A stretch of 64,000 bases of DNA from Moraxella lacunata (GTDB lineage Bacteria > Pseudomonadota > Gammaproteobacteria > Pseudomonadales > Moraxellaceae), in the NCBI RefSeq assembly GCF_900453205.1, contig NZ_UGQU01000003.1, positions 434,001-498,000 of the forward strand, given 5' to 3'. Of this stretch, positions 44,538 through 52,955 are shown in pieces; positions within the stretch are counted from its first letter, which is position 1, and every line of letters starts with the position of its first letter. The notes under the pieces were generated by a model. It was given only the letters and a program-made list of their open reading frames with translations, did not search any database and was not told the origin of the DNA. Position numbers and translations under genes: made by a program.

Positions 44538-44757
44538 AGGGCGAGCCTACCATTGATAACATTTTTATACAATAAGTTAAAAACCTAACATTTTAAATTA
44601 ATTTTTGCATGAAAAATGGCTAAATCTTGTGGCTCGAAGTCAAAAACTTGTCTGATAGAAGACTCACAGCCCCAAGCTTTTTCCTTGAAAAACGTGTGAT
44701 TCCCCTGCTTTTTAAACAAGCATTTTTCATTGCAAATACCAAAGGCAGGCACACCCT
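44538..44757 (+). repeat. MITE-like element, copy C
   Basis: A 220-bp element with slightly diverged ends AGGGCGAGCCTACC / GGCAGGCACACCCT, TA-flanked. It shares GGCTCGAAGTCAAAAACTTG and TTTTTCCTTGAAAAACGTG with copies A, B and D. It separates the protease gene from the frameshifted membrane gene. Confidence 0.85.
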
Positions 44758-44759
44758 AA

Positions 44760-45420
44760 TTAAAAGAATTTTTGTTTAATATAATTCACTTTTGGCAAAT
44801 TCACGTCATGACTGTCATGATACGCTTGCATGGTATGTATGATGTCGCCTACGATGTGATTTGCTCGCTCACCCATGCCAAATAGATTGCTTGCGTAACC
44901 AATCGTGCTTTTGTGCTTTTTGTAATAAAGACCGTCATCGCTAAATTCCACATAATACAACACGATTTTGTACCATGTTTGGGTGCGTTGTTTTAGCTCG
45001 GCATGATAAATCCTATCAAAACCGATGACCGTTTTTTTCACGGTCAGTATAATGCTTGACAAAAGCAATATACTCTTTATCAATCTCAATCATCGTATTA
45101 TGATGTCGCCACATAAAAATATGAGCGTACAACAAAAACAAGGCAAATCTGGCAAGCAATAAATAAATCACCGTAAAGGGCAGGGCGTTCCAAAACGACT
45201 GATTGCCCATAAAGATATTGAGCCACACATTGCCAAGGCTGATTGCCAGTACACCAAATATCAACAACGTTGGTAAATGCTGTAACAATACCATGCTGTC
45301 ATCAAAATCATGATAAATGGGGTAATCTCTGGGGTGGTTTGGGTAAAACTCATACATGACCGAAAAGCCGTCTTTGGCGATGTCGGCGGTTTTACCGTCC
45401 ATGTGGGTGGGGATTGGCAT
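44760..45420 (-). pseudogene. Membrane protein gene split by a frameshift in an A7 run
   Basis: Two overlapping minus-strand frames, 45420-45016 and 45089-44760, make one plausible protein of about 219 residues. The first starts MPIPTHMDGKTADIAKDG, has two hydrophobic segments (about 50-70 and 80-104), and ends abruptly TDREKNGHRF; the second supplies KTVIGFDRIYHAELKQRTQ onward. The break lies at seven A (45038-45032 on the minus strand): removing one A joins TDREK to TVIGFDR. It may be phase-variable, truly broken, or a sequence error. Function unknown. Confidence 0.6.
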
Positions 45421-45785
45421 GGTTGGATTAGGCGGTCTATGCTAGGTAGTTCAAAAGGTGGGTGGGCGGACATATCCACGATGACAATCTCATCATCAAA
45501 ACGCTGATAATGCAAAATGTATTCACTGGTCATGTCGCCAAATTCGCCTGCATAATCAGGTATGCCGATATGGTAATGCCACAGGCGATAGGCTTGGGCA
45601 TATTTGACTTTTTGTAGCCAATTTGGGTCATCGGTGGGGACGTTGTCTGATGATTTGTTGCGTCCTTGCAAGTTGTTAAGTCCAAACTGTTTGACGTGTT
45701 CTACGAACAAACCGATTTTAATTTGGTCGGCTTTTGGATAATTTTTTAGCCATAATTTAAATTGTGGGGTAAAAATAACTTTCAT
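45261..45785 (-). CDS. YafO/RelE-like toxin paralogue (TA module 2), with abnormal C-terminus
   Basis: The first 120 residues match the module 1 toxin closely (HVKQFGLNNLQGRNKSSDN, WHYHIGIPDYAGEFGDMTSE, LHYQRFDDEIVIVDMSAHPP). Start at ATG 45785, overlapping the antitoxin stop by ATGA, as in module 1. The paralogue stops shortly after PSQDKLR; this frame runs on for about 55 unrelated residues across the start of the next gene in another frame. A TAA one base out of frame (GCCTAATCC near 45430) suggests the normal stop was lost by a single-base change. Activity is uncertain. Confidence 0.6.
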   Translation of the reverse strand: MKVIFTPQFKLWLKNYPKADQIKIGLFVEHVKQFGLNNLQGRNKSSDNVPTDDPNWLQKVKYAQAYRLWHYHIGIPDYAGEFGDMTSEYILHYQRFDDEIVIVDMSAHPPFELPSIDRLIQPCQSPPTWTVKPPTSPKTAFRSCMSFTQTTPEITPFIMILMTAWYCYSIYQRC

Positions 45786-46018
45786 GAATTTACCCATGCC
45801 AAAAATTCATCCATATCATCAAAATCAGGCACATCAATACGTCCGCTTTTAATAGATTGGTCTATGCGTGCCAAATCAAAATTAAAATCGCCATTGGCAT
45901 AACTTGGATTGACCGCCTGCTCTAAGGTTTTGACGGCAAAGGCGTGTGATGATATGCCTTGTTGTTTGGCACGGTACTCTATCATCACTTGTAATTCTTG
46001 GGGGATTTCTACAATCAT
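45782..46018 (-). CDS. Putative antitoxin (TA module 2)
   Basis: A 78-residue protein upstream of the toxin paralogue with a 4-bp overlap. The N-terminus IVEIPQELQVMIEYRAKQQG then FAVKTLEQAV looks like a ribbon-helix-helix-type DNA-binding domain; the acidic C-terminus ends DDMDEFLAWVNS. It shares little with the module 1 antitoxin, although the toxins are clearly related. Confidence 0.65.
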   Translation of the reverse strand: MIVEIPQELQVMIEYRAKQQGISSHAFAVKTLEQAVNPSYANGDFNFDLARIDQSIKSGRIDVPDFDDMDEFLAWVNS

Positions 46019-46076
46019 GACATCTCCATGATAATAATATATCGCCCATTATACCAATATTTTTCACCAATAAAAA

Positions 46077-46095
46077 CCCACTGCATGACAGTGGG
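46077..46095 (-). terminator. Intrinsic terminator of hslO
   Basis: CCCACTG (46077-46083) pairs with CAGTGGG (46089-46095); on the minus strand TTTTTA follows. It is 20 bp past the hslO stop. Confidence 0.85.
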
Positions 46096-46115
46096 CGTTG
46101 GTGGGGTAGGACGTA

Positions 46116-47018
46116 TTATGCAAATAACTGCTTAATATCATCTTTGTCAAAACGGTATTCTCTGCCACAAAAACCACAATCGAGCGTGAGTGTACCGCCA
46201 TGAGCGTCCACGACTTCTAGGGCCTCATCATGTCCTAGTTGCAAAATCGCCCCTTCGCTTTTTTCGGGCGAGCAAGTACAAGCAAAGCCAAGCGGGGTGG
46301 GTTCGGGCAGTACCACATCTTCTTCGTGATACAGGCGATATAGGATTTCATCGGCAGGCAGTTCGGTCAGCTCGTCCGCCTTGATGGTGCCAGTGAGTAC
46401 GCTTAATCTGTCCCATAGGTCAGGGTCGTTCTCTTTGTCGGTGTCTGTTTGGGGCAACAGTTGCACGAGCAGTCCGCCTGCTGTGGTCTCATCGGTGGCA
46501 AGTTTGATGATGGTGGGGATTTGGGCGGATTGTTTTTGGTAGTGGGCTAGGCACTCGCCTAAATTGTTGCTCACACGCTCGACAATGCCTTGATAGCTCT
46601 CGCCAAAGTTGGGGTGAATGCTGATAAATAGCACGCCTGTTTTGATGACGGCAAAAGCGTCATCACTAGTGTCAAGCGACTGCCAAAACGCCTGTTTATC
46701 ATCGCTGTTGTCAAAACTTGCCAACGCACGCACCGCCCCCAGCTCTTGTCCTGATGAGTGGTCGCACTCTGCCATGGCAAAACGCAGGGGCGAGCTGTCG
46801 TCTGATGATTGCAGTTGAATGGATAGTTTGCCGTCAATTTTGAGTGTGCCGATGAGCAGGCTTGCCGACACTAACATCTCGCCCAATAAGGCCTTGATGG
46901 CAGGGGGATAATCTTTTTGGCTAATCACGGTGGTAAAACTGTCGGACAGTCGCACCACATCGCCACGCACGGGCGAATGCTCAATAAAAAAGCGTTGGCG
47001 ATAATCTTTATTTAACAT
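46116..47018 (-). CDS. hslO: Hsp33 redox-regulated chaperone
   Basis: Holdase chaperone activated by oxidation of a zinc-bound cysteine cluster. 300 residues; N-terminal domain with VRGDVVRLSDSF and EMLVSASLLIGTLKIDGKLSIQLQ, and a C-terminal CTCSPEK...CGFCGREY zinc site near 250-285 (all four Cys present). Cytoplasmic. Confidence 0.96.
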   Translation of the reverse strand: MLNKDYRQRFFIEHSPVRGDVVRLSDSFTTVISQKDYPPAIKALLGEMLVSASLLIGTLKIDGKLSIQLQSSDDSSPLRFAMAECDHSSGQELGAVRALASFDNSDDKQAFWQSLDTSDDAFAVIKTGVLFISIHPNFGESYQGIVERVSNNLGECLAHYQKQSAQIPTIIKLATDETTAGGLLVQLLPQTDTDKENDPDLWDRLSVLTGTIKADELTELPADEILYRLYHEEDVVLPEPTPLGFACTCSPEKSEGAILQLGHDEALEVVDAHGGTLTLDCGFCGREYRFDKDDIKQLFA

Positions 47019-47139
47019 AATGTTCTCTGTTTTGTTGAATTGAAAATAACACTTGCCATTAATGGGGGTGTGTTTTAAAATTTAAAGCGGTCTAGGTGAT
47101 GGGTTGCTGGTGGGGGTAGATTTTTGTTTCATAAAATTG

Positions 47140-47172
47140 ATTTAAAATATTATCAATGGTAGGAGTGCTCCA
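47140..47172 (-). repeat. Decayed MITE-like end fragment
   Basis: AAATTGATTTAAAATATTATC and AATGGTAGG-AGTGCTCC resemble the terminal 40 bp of copy D (ATCAATGGTAGGCACGCCCT) with mutations. It lies in the 471-bp hslO-aat gap, which otherwise holds only a REP-like repeat at 47287. Confidence 0.4.
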
Positions 47173-47286
47173 AGATGTTTTTTAAAATGATAAATGGGAA
47201 AATAAATTTACCCAAACTCACTGATTAATCATAAAATTGTTCAGTTGAAAGATACACTCTACAAAATGAAAAAGTGCTACGGTTTT

Positions 47287-47345
47287 TGTTCGTGGTGAGC
47301 CTGTCGAACCATGACGGAAAATAGCTTAGGGCGAACAGTTTCCGT
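47287..47345. repeat. REP-like repeat (family 2), copy 4
   Basis: TTCGTGGTGAGCCTGTCGAA then CCATGACGGAAAA and AGCTTAGGGCGAACAG. A shortened copy: the middle segment found in copies 1 and 3 is missing. Confidence 0.65.
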
Positions 47346-47489
47346 GGTAAAATTCAATTTTGTTAGCTGTATATTGTAAAATTTGCCCCCTACAAAACCA
47401 CCCATGGGTATGTTGAATTAACAATACCAATCATAATTTATCACACCTTATTTTTTACTTTTTAAATTTTTAAATTAACCTTTTTATTT

Positions 47490-48227
47490 ATGATAAACAT
47501 TCACCAAATCCACGCCTTAGCCGATGATTGCCATTATGATTTTAGACAAGGGGTGCAAACCTTATCTGATGACCAAGAGTGTTTGGGCGTGGGGGCGGAT
47601 TTGTCGGTGGCAACGCTGTTGCACGCTTACCGCTCTGGGGTGTTTCCGTGGTTTCATGACGAGCCGATAACATGGTGGTCACCCAATCCCAGATGTGTGC
47701 TAACGCCCAGCGACTTTATCCCTAAAAAATCGCTCATTCGTAAGGCTCGCCAAACCACATGGACGCTGACGACCAATCACGCCTTTGCCGAGGTGATACA
47801 GGCGTGTAGTGAGCCACGAGCCTATGCCGATGAGACGTGGATAGGGCATGAGATGATACAGGCGTACACTGCACTGCACGAGCTTGGTGTGGCGGTGAGC
47901 GTGGAGATATGGCAAGGTGAGCCACAAGCTAGTGCGTTGATAGGCGGGCTGTATGGGCTAAATATCGGGGCGATGTTCTGTGGTGAGAGCATGTTTCATC
48001 GGGTAACGGACAGCTCAAAGGTGGCATTTTGGGGGCTCATGCAGTTATGCCAACGGCAGGGCGTGGCACTCGTGGATTGCCAACTGGAAAATTCGCATTT
48101 GATGAGTTTGGGGGCGAGCCTGATGGGTAGAGATGGGTTTTTGGGTCGGGCGGACACACTCATGCGTACGGACGTGGCAGGACTGGGCGGACGGCGATTT
48201 GTCATGGCGGTGCGTGAGCTGTGTTGA
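47490..48227 (+). CDS. aat: Leucyl/phenylalanyl-tRNA-protein transferase
   Basis: Adds Leu or Phe from aminoacyl-tRNA to N-terminal Arg/Lys of proteins, marking them for ClpAP by the N-end rule. 245 residues; GVGADLSVATLLHAYRSGVFPWF near 32-54, WWSPNPRCVL near 61-70, SVEIWQGEPQASALIGGLYG near 137-155 and GESMFHR near 165-171 are the family landmarks. Confidence 0.95.
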   Translation: MINIHQIHALADDCHYDFRQGVQTLSDDQECLGVGADLSVATLLHAYRSGVFPWFHDEPITWWSPNPRCVLTPSDFIPKKSLIRKARQTTWTLTTNHAFAEVIQACSEPRAYADETWIGHEMIQAYTALHELGVAVSVEIWQGEPQASALIGGLYGLNIGAMFCGESMFHRVTDSSKVAFWGLMQLCQRQGVALVDCQLENSHLMSLGASLMGRDGFLGRADTLMRTDVAGLGGRRFVMAVRELC

Positions 48228-48377
48228 TGGGTTGGTGTTTTTGTATTGCTATTTTTGTGTCCTGCTGTTTTATCAATTTTATACCACAAAATTTATTTGA
48301 TAAATTTATTTTAATATGACAAAAATCATTCCGTCAATTAACTAACTTTCACTTTCACTTTTTAGCATTTTATCACC

Positions 48378-49097
48378 ATGACTTTAATACAACTCTCTAA
48401 AACCGCCCCGACAACCTTACTGCTTATCATCAGCTTTGTGGCGGTGATGGGCGTACAGGTCGCAAATGGGATAAACATTGACGAGCAGACAGGGCAGGAG
48501 CTGATTCGCTATGGGGCGAATTTTTTGCCATTGACACTCATTGATGAGCCGTGGCGACTGGTGACGGCAGGTTTTTTGCATATTGGGGTGATTCATCTGC
48601 TATTTAACAGTTTTGCCATGTATTATTTTGGCATGGTCAGCGAGCAGATATTGGGATGGTGGCGGTTTTTGGTGGTGTTTTTGCTGTCGGTGGTGGCGGG
48701 CAATCTGTTAAACCTATACATGACCCTAAGACGGATAGAAGAAGAGGGCGTGCAAGGGGTGGGGCTGTCGGCAGGGGCGTCGGGCGGTATCATGGGGCTG
48801 GGCATGTTGCTTTTGACTTTATCAATGCTTGGCTCGGCAAAGAAGTGGCGACTAAATACCAAGAGCTTGGCACTCATCATGGGCATTAACTTTGTCATGA
48901 CCTTTGCCATACCTGGTATCGATGTGGCAGGGCATCTTGGGGGCATGATGATGGGGGTGGTGTTGGGGCTGTGCCATGCGATGAGTCAGAAGTTAGGTCG
49001 CACCAGTCAGGGCGTGTTTGCCCTGTGTGCGGTGGTCAGTGCCATTGCCATGATGGGGGCGTGGCAGATGATGAATGGTGTGGTAATGGGGTGGTAA
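48378..49097 (+). CDS. Rhomboid-family intramembrane serine protease
   Basis: A 239-residue six-TM protein. Catalytic Ser135 in GASGG and His187 in VAGHLGG form the dyad; the family HLLFNSFAMYYFG segment with His/Asn is at 73-85 and WRLVTAGFLH at 59-68. Inner membrane. Substrate unknown. Confidence 0.9.
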   Translation: MTLIQLSKTAPTTLLLIISFVAVMGVQVANGINIDEQTGQELIRYGANFLPLTLIDEPWRLVTAGFLHIGVIHLLFNSFAMYYFGMVSEQILGWWRFLVVFLLSVVAGNLLNLYMTLRRIEEEGVQGVGLSAGASGGIMGLGMLLLTLSMLGSAKKWRLNTKSLALIMGINFVMTFAIPGIDVAGHLGGMMMGVVLGLCHAMSQKLGRTSQGVFALCAVVSAIAMMGAWQMMNGVVMGW

Positions 49098-49146
49098 AAC
49101 TGCCAAAACCATGCACTATTTATAAATGCACGTTATTTATACCATT

Positions 49147-50340
49147 TTAAAAAATCCGCCCGCTTGCCCCTTTGTCAAATTTGCCTATTTGCCCATCAAT
49201 ATTTTTGGCAATGTTTTCATAATACACCGCAAAATCATCACCTGCCATGACAGACGGCTCGCCTTTATCCATTTGCGTGCGAATATCGGTGGCAAGTGGC
49301 AGTTGCCCTAAAAGTGGCACTTGGTATCTCTCTGCCAACTCTGCTCCGCCGTCCGCCCCAAAAATGGCATCGACATGACCACAGTTGGTGCAGGTATGCA
49401 ACGCCATATTCTCAACCACGCCAATGACGGGAATATCAGTTTTAAAGAACATTTCCATGCCTTTTTGGGCGTCTAGCAGGGCGATGTGTTGGGGTGTGGT
49501 AACGATGACCGCCCCTGTTACGGGGATACGCTGGGCGAGCGTGAGCTGAATGTCGCCTGTGCCGGGGGGCATATCGATGATGAGATAGTCAAGCGTGGGC
49601 CAGTTGGTTTGACTGTACAGTTGCATTAACGCCCCTGTCGCCTTGACCCCACGCCACGCCACAGGGGTGTTATCGCTCTCAATCAAATTACCAATGGAGA
49701 GCATGGCAATGCCGTGTGCATCTATCGGCACGAATTGGTCATATTCAACGGCAGGCTTGACCCCTGCCACGCCCAGCATATCAGGTACGGACGGGCCATA
49801 GATGTCCGCATCTAGGATGCCGACTTTTTTGCCGAGTTTTTGTAGGGCAAGGGCGATATTGACCGTGGTGGTGGATTTGCCCACACCGCCTTTACCGCTG
49901 GCGACCACAATGATGTGGCGAATGCGGGGGTGGGGGGCGATGTCTGATTGTTTGGGGGCGGATTTGGTGGGGGTGTCGTCTGTGGCGTGGCTTGGGATTT
50001 GATTTGACGACTGGGGCGTGTGGGTTTGCACGGCACTGGCGGTTGTGTCGGTGGGGGCGACTTTGTCGGATAAGACGACATTTAAATTCACTTCTGCCAC
50101 ACCAATGAGATGTAATCTGGCACGCAGGTCGTGATACACACGTTCAAGCTCGGCTTGGTCGGCATCCTTATGTACTCTTAGGGCGACGTCAAGGATGTCA
50201 TCATGCAAGGATTTATCATCAATAAAAGTCGGCAGGGCTTGACCATACAGGCGAAAATCCTGCAACACCTTGTCAATGTCGCTCATATTAATGTGGATTT
50301 TCTTTTTAAAAGGGTTAAACATAATCGTCTCATTGCTCAT
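49147..50340 (-). CDS. apbC: Mrp/ApbC-type Fe-S cluster carrier ATPase
   Basis: P-loop ATPase of the Mrp/NBP35 family that carries Fe-S clusters. 397 residues: an N-terminal MIP18/DUF59-like domain (about 18-105), a Pro/Thr-rich linker, deviant Walker A GKGGVGKST near 154-162, and CTNCGH near 323-328 with the cluster-binding Cys pair. The start is uncertain: later in-frame ATGs lie at 50322 and 50286. It follows nnrS by 46 bp on the same strand. Confidence 0.92.
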   Translation of the reverse strand: MSNETIMFNPFKKKIHINMSDIDKVLQDFRLYGQALPTFIDDKSLHDDILDVALRVHKDADQAELERVYHDLRARLHLIGVAEVNLNVVLSDKVAPTDTTASAVQTHTPQSSNQIPSHATDDTPTKSAPKQSDIAPHPRIRHIIVVASGKGGVGKSTTTVNIALALQKLGKKVGILDADIYGPSVPDMLGVAGVKPAVEYDQFVPIDAHGIAMLSIGNLIESDNTPVAWRGVKATGALMQLYSQTNWPTLDYLIIDMPPGTGDIQLTLAQRIPVTGAVIVTTPQHIALLDAQKGMEMFFKTDIPVIGVVENMALHTCTNCGHVDAIFGADGGAELAERYQVPLLGQLPLATDIRTQMDKGEPSVMAGDDFAVYYENIAKNIDGQIGKFDKGASGRIF

Positions 50341-50386
50341 ATTTTCATTATTTTATCATTCTATCATGTTTTAAAATCCTTGCCTA

Positions 50387-51634
50387 TCAGCCAAACAGTC
50401 CATCAGTGCGTGGTTTTGCCAAAATTCCCACATACGACACGCAAAACAGCCCAAAGGACAACACCCACGCCACTTGCGAGATGAGTACCCACGTCATATA
50501 ATCACCGCCAAACATCGGCATGACCACACGGCATAGGGCAGAGATTGTCATCAGGATAAACATCGCACTCACGGTGTTTGGGGGCTGATGAATGTTTCGC
50601 CCCGTATGTCCAAGCGATACCCGAGCCATCATGGCAACGGTCATGAGTCCCACGCCAAACAGGGCAAGCCCATGCAAGCCGAGCGAATGCACGTTCACAC
50701 TCGTATCAACAAAAGGCAATACGACAAAGAACAGCAAACTTGCGGTCATGCCTCCAAAGGCGATGATAAGCGACCACAGTAAGGGCTTTTGCCAAATGGC
50801 AGGGTGATACCAATTTTTAAGACGGCAAATGTTGGCAATCACGCAAACCAGAGCAAAGGCACTGGCGAGCATGAGCGATTTGACAAATAAATCAAACACG
50901 ATAAAGCCAAAAAATCCGACTAGGTTCATTCTGTCTAATAGTGCCGAATTTTTTTGTTCTATATTTAAGCCATTGGGTTTGCCGTTGTTATCCACGCTAA
51001 TGCCCTTGACGATAAAAAACGGCAATACCCGTCTGGCAATGGTAAATACCACGCCGATGACGAGATACAACGCCCCATACAGGGCGATTTGTTGTGTGGT
51101 GGTGCTGTCCAAAAACACCCCTGTATAAAAGGCGATGTTGGCAAGCATGAGCAGGGTAAGTTTGGCAACGATACCGATTTGGCGTTTTTGGCGAGCGACC
51201 CACACCGCCTTGATGACCGAGTAGGCGGTCATGCCCCAAAAGAGCAAGTCAAACACAAATGCCACACTAAGCATGGCAACGCTTGGCGTGGCATGCAGTC
51301 CAAGCCAGAGCAGGCGAGCGACCGCCCATGCCCCAAATATCGCCCCCAAATGCCAGCCGTAGGGCATGGGTTGGCTTGTCCACGTCTTGACGGCGGTCAA
51401 TAAAAATCCCGCAATCACCGCCAACGCATAACCAAAAATCATCTCATGGGCGTGCCAATAAAAGGGGTTAAACGTGCCTTTAAACGGGGCAAATCCCTGC
51501 AAAATGGCAAGCCATAACAACATGGCAAGTATGGCAAAGACCGCCGACCCCACAAAAAATATGCGAAAACCTAAGTTTAAAATGGGGTGGGGCGATGTAG
51601 GACGTGGGGCGGTGTTTTGGATATTCATCAGCAT
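50387..51634 (-). CDS. nnrS: NnrS-family membrane protein
   Basis: A 415-residue polytopic protein with about 12 TM segments: FFVGSAVFAILAMLLWLAIL near the start, FYWHAHEMIFGYALAVIAGFLLTAVKTWT near 58-86 and HSLGLHGLALFGVGLMTVAMMARVSLGHTGR near 320-350 are NnrS hallmarks with conserved His. NnrS is a haem/copper protein linked to nitric-oxide stress. It probably forms an operon with the Mrp gene, which fits Fe-S repair under NO. Confidence 0.92.
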   Translation of the reverse strand: MLMNIQNTAPRPTSPHPILNLGFRIFFVGSAVFAILAMLLWLAILQGFAPFKGTFNPFYWHAHEMIFGYALAVIAGFLLTAVKTWTSQPMPYGWHLGAIFGAWAVARLLWLGLHATPSVAMLSVAFVFDLLFWGMTAYSVIKAVWVARQKRQIGIVAKLTLLMLANIAFYTGVFLDSTTTQQIALYGALYLVIGVVFTIARRVLPFFIVKGISVDNNGKPNGLNIEQKNSALLDRMNLVGFFGFIVFDLFVKSLMLASAFALVCVIANICRLKNWYHPAIWQKPLLWSLIIAFGGMTASLLFFVVLPFVDTSVNVHSLGLHGLALFGVGLMTVAMMARVSLGHTGRNIHQPPNTVSAMFILMTISALCRVVMPMFGGDYMTWVLISQVAWVLSFGLFCVSYVGILAKPRTDGLFG

Positions 51635-51806
51635 GGTAAAACATTCATTAAAAATAATGGTTATATGATACGCCTTTTTTGCCGACTTTGCAATTTAGCC
51701 AAAAGGCTTAGTTTAGGAATGAGAAATACCAGTTTGCAAACATGAGAAATACAAGCAAATCGCTGGGCTTTTTGGTAAAATAACTCTTTTATTTAACCAA
51801 AATTTT

Positions 51807-52856
51807 ATGAAAACACCCCTACTCACCGCTGATTTTGATTACCATTTGCCCGACGAACTCATTGCCCGTTATCCGCTTGCCGTACGCTCAAGCTCTCGCC
51901 TATTGCACGTGCAAGGCGACACGCTTGCCGACCTTAATTTTACCGATTTGCCTGATTTGTTAAACAAAGGCGATTTACTTGTTTTAAATGACACCAAAGT
52001 CATGAAAGCCCGTCTATTTGGGGTCAAGGACACGGGCGGAGCGGTGGAAGTTCTGATAGAACGCATTACCGACCATGATAACCACATCGCCCATTGCCAT
52101 GTACGCTCTAGCCGTGCGTTAAAGGTGGGACAGGCGGTGAGCCTAGCGGACGGGAGTATGCGTGCGGTCATGTGCGGACGGGCGGAGAATTTGTTTGTCT
52201 TGCAATTTGATGCACCGATTTTGGCGGATTTGGAGCGTTATGGACAAATGCCGATTCCGCCTTATTTTGAACGCATGGCAGATGACACGGATGACACCCG
52301 CTATCAGACGGTGTTTCATGACCCTACCAAGCAGGCAAGCGTTGCCGCTCCGACCGCCAGTTTGCATTTTGATGATGAAACTTTGCAAAAGCTTGCCGAT
52401 AAAGGGGTGGAAATTGCCTTTGTCACCTTGCACGTTGGGGCAGGTACGTTCGCCCCTGTCAAAACGGACGATTTGACTGACCACATCATGCACGCCGAAT
52501 ACGCCCACTTGCCCCAAGCAACTGCCGACAAAATCAATGCTACCAAGGCACAAGGCGGACAAGTCATTGCCGTGGGGACGACCGTAACTCGCACATTGGA
52601 GACCGCCCATTTGCACCGTGTGGACGGACAGCTTGCCGAGTTTGCTGGCGATACGCAGATTTTTATTTATCCGCCTTATGAATTTGGTGTGATGGATAGG
52701 CTGATTACCAATTTTCATTTGCCAAAATCCACGCTTCTGATGCTCGTATCTGCCTTTGCAGGGACGGATAACATCAAAAACGCCTATGCTCATGCCATTC
52801 ATAAGAAATACCGCTTTTTTAGTTATGGCGATGCGATGATTTTGGATAAGGGTTAA
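51807..52856 (+). CDS. queA: tRNA preQ1(34) S-adenosylmethionine ribosyltransferase-isomerase
   Basis: Penultimate enzyme of queuosine synthesis: transfers and rearranges the ribosyl group of SAM onto preQ1 in tRNA. 349 residues; [16 protein letters not shown] near 9-24, [16 protein letters not shown] near 56-71, PIPPYFER near 150-157, APTASLHF near 177-184 and [11 protein letters not shown] near 210-220. The preceding enzyme Tgt is encoded at 62270-63403, about 9 kb away and not in the same operon. Confidence 0.96.
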   Translation: MKTPLLTADFDYHLPDELIARYPLAVRSSSRLLHVQGDTLADLNFTDLPDLLNKGDLLVLNDTKVMKARLFGVKDTGGAVEVLIERITDHDNHIAHCHVRSSRALKVGQAVSLADGSMRAVMCGRAENLFVLQFDAPILADLERYGQMPIPPYFERMADDTDDTRYQTVFHDPTKQASVAAPTASLHFDDETLQKLADKGVEIAFVTLHVGAGTFAPVKTDDLTDHIMHAEYAHLPQATADKINATKAQGGQVIAVGTTVTRTLETAHLHRVDGQLAEFAGDTQIFIYPPYEFGVMDRLITNFHLPKSTLLMLVSAFAGTDNIKNAYAHAIHKKYRFFSYGDAMILDKG

Positions 52857-52903
52857 TAATTTTAGGTGATTTTAATTTATCATTATTGAAAATGATTAAA
52901 ATT

Positions 52904-52929
52904 GTAGGGGCGAATTGCAATTTGCCCTA
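52904..52929. repeat. Mini-palindrome repeat (family 3)
   Basis: GTAGGGGCGAATTGCAATTT then GCCCTA, an imperfect palindrome in the 99-bp gap after queA. Confidence 0.6.
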
Positions 52930-52955
52930 TTTCTCATTCATAAATAAGGTTTTTT

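Noticed and set aside
45028-45042. Programmed -1 frameshift at A AAA AAC in the split membrane gene
   Set aside because: The heptamer is in the right phase for a -1 shift, but the downstream frame is +1 relative to the first; only loss of one base (or a +1 shift) joins them.
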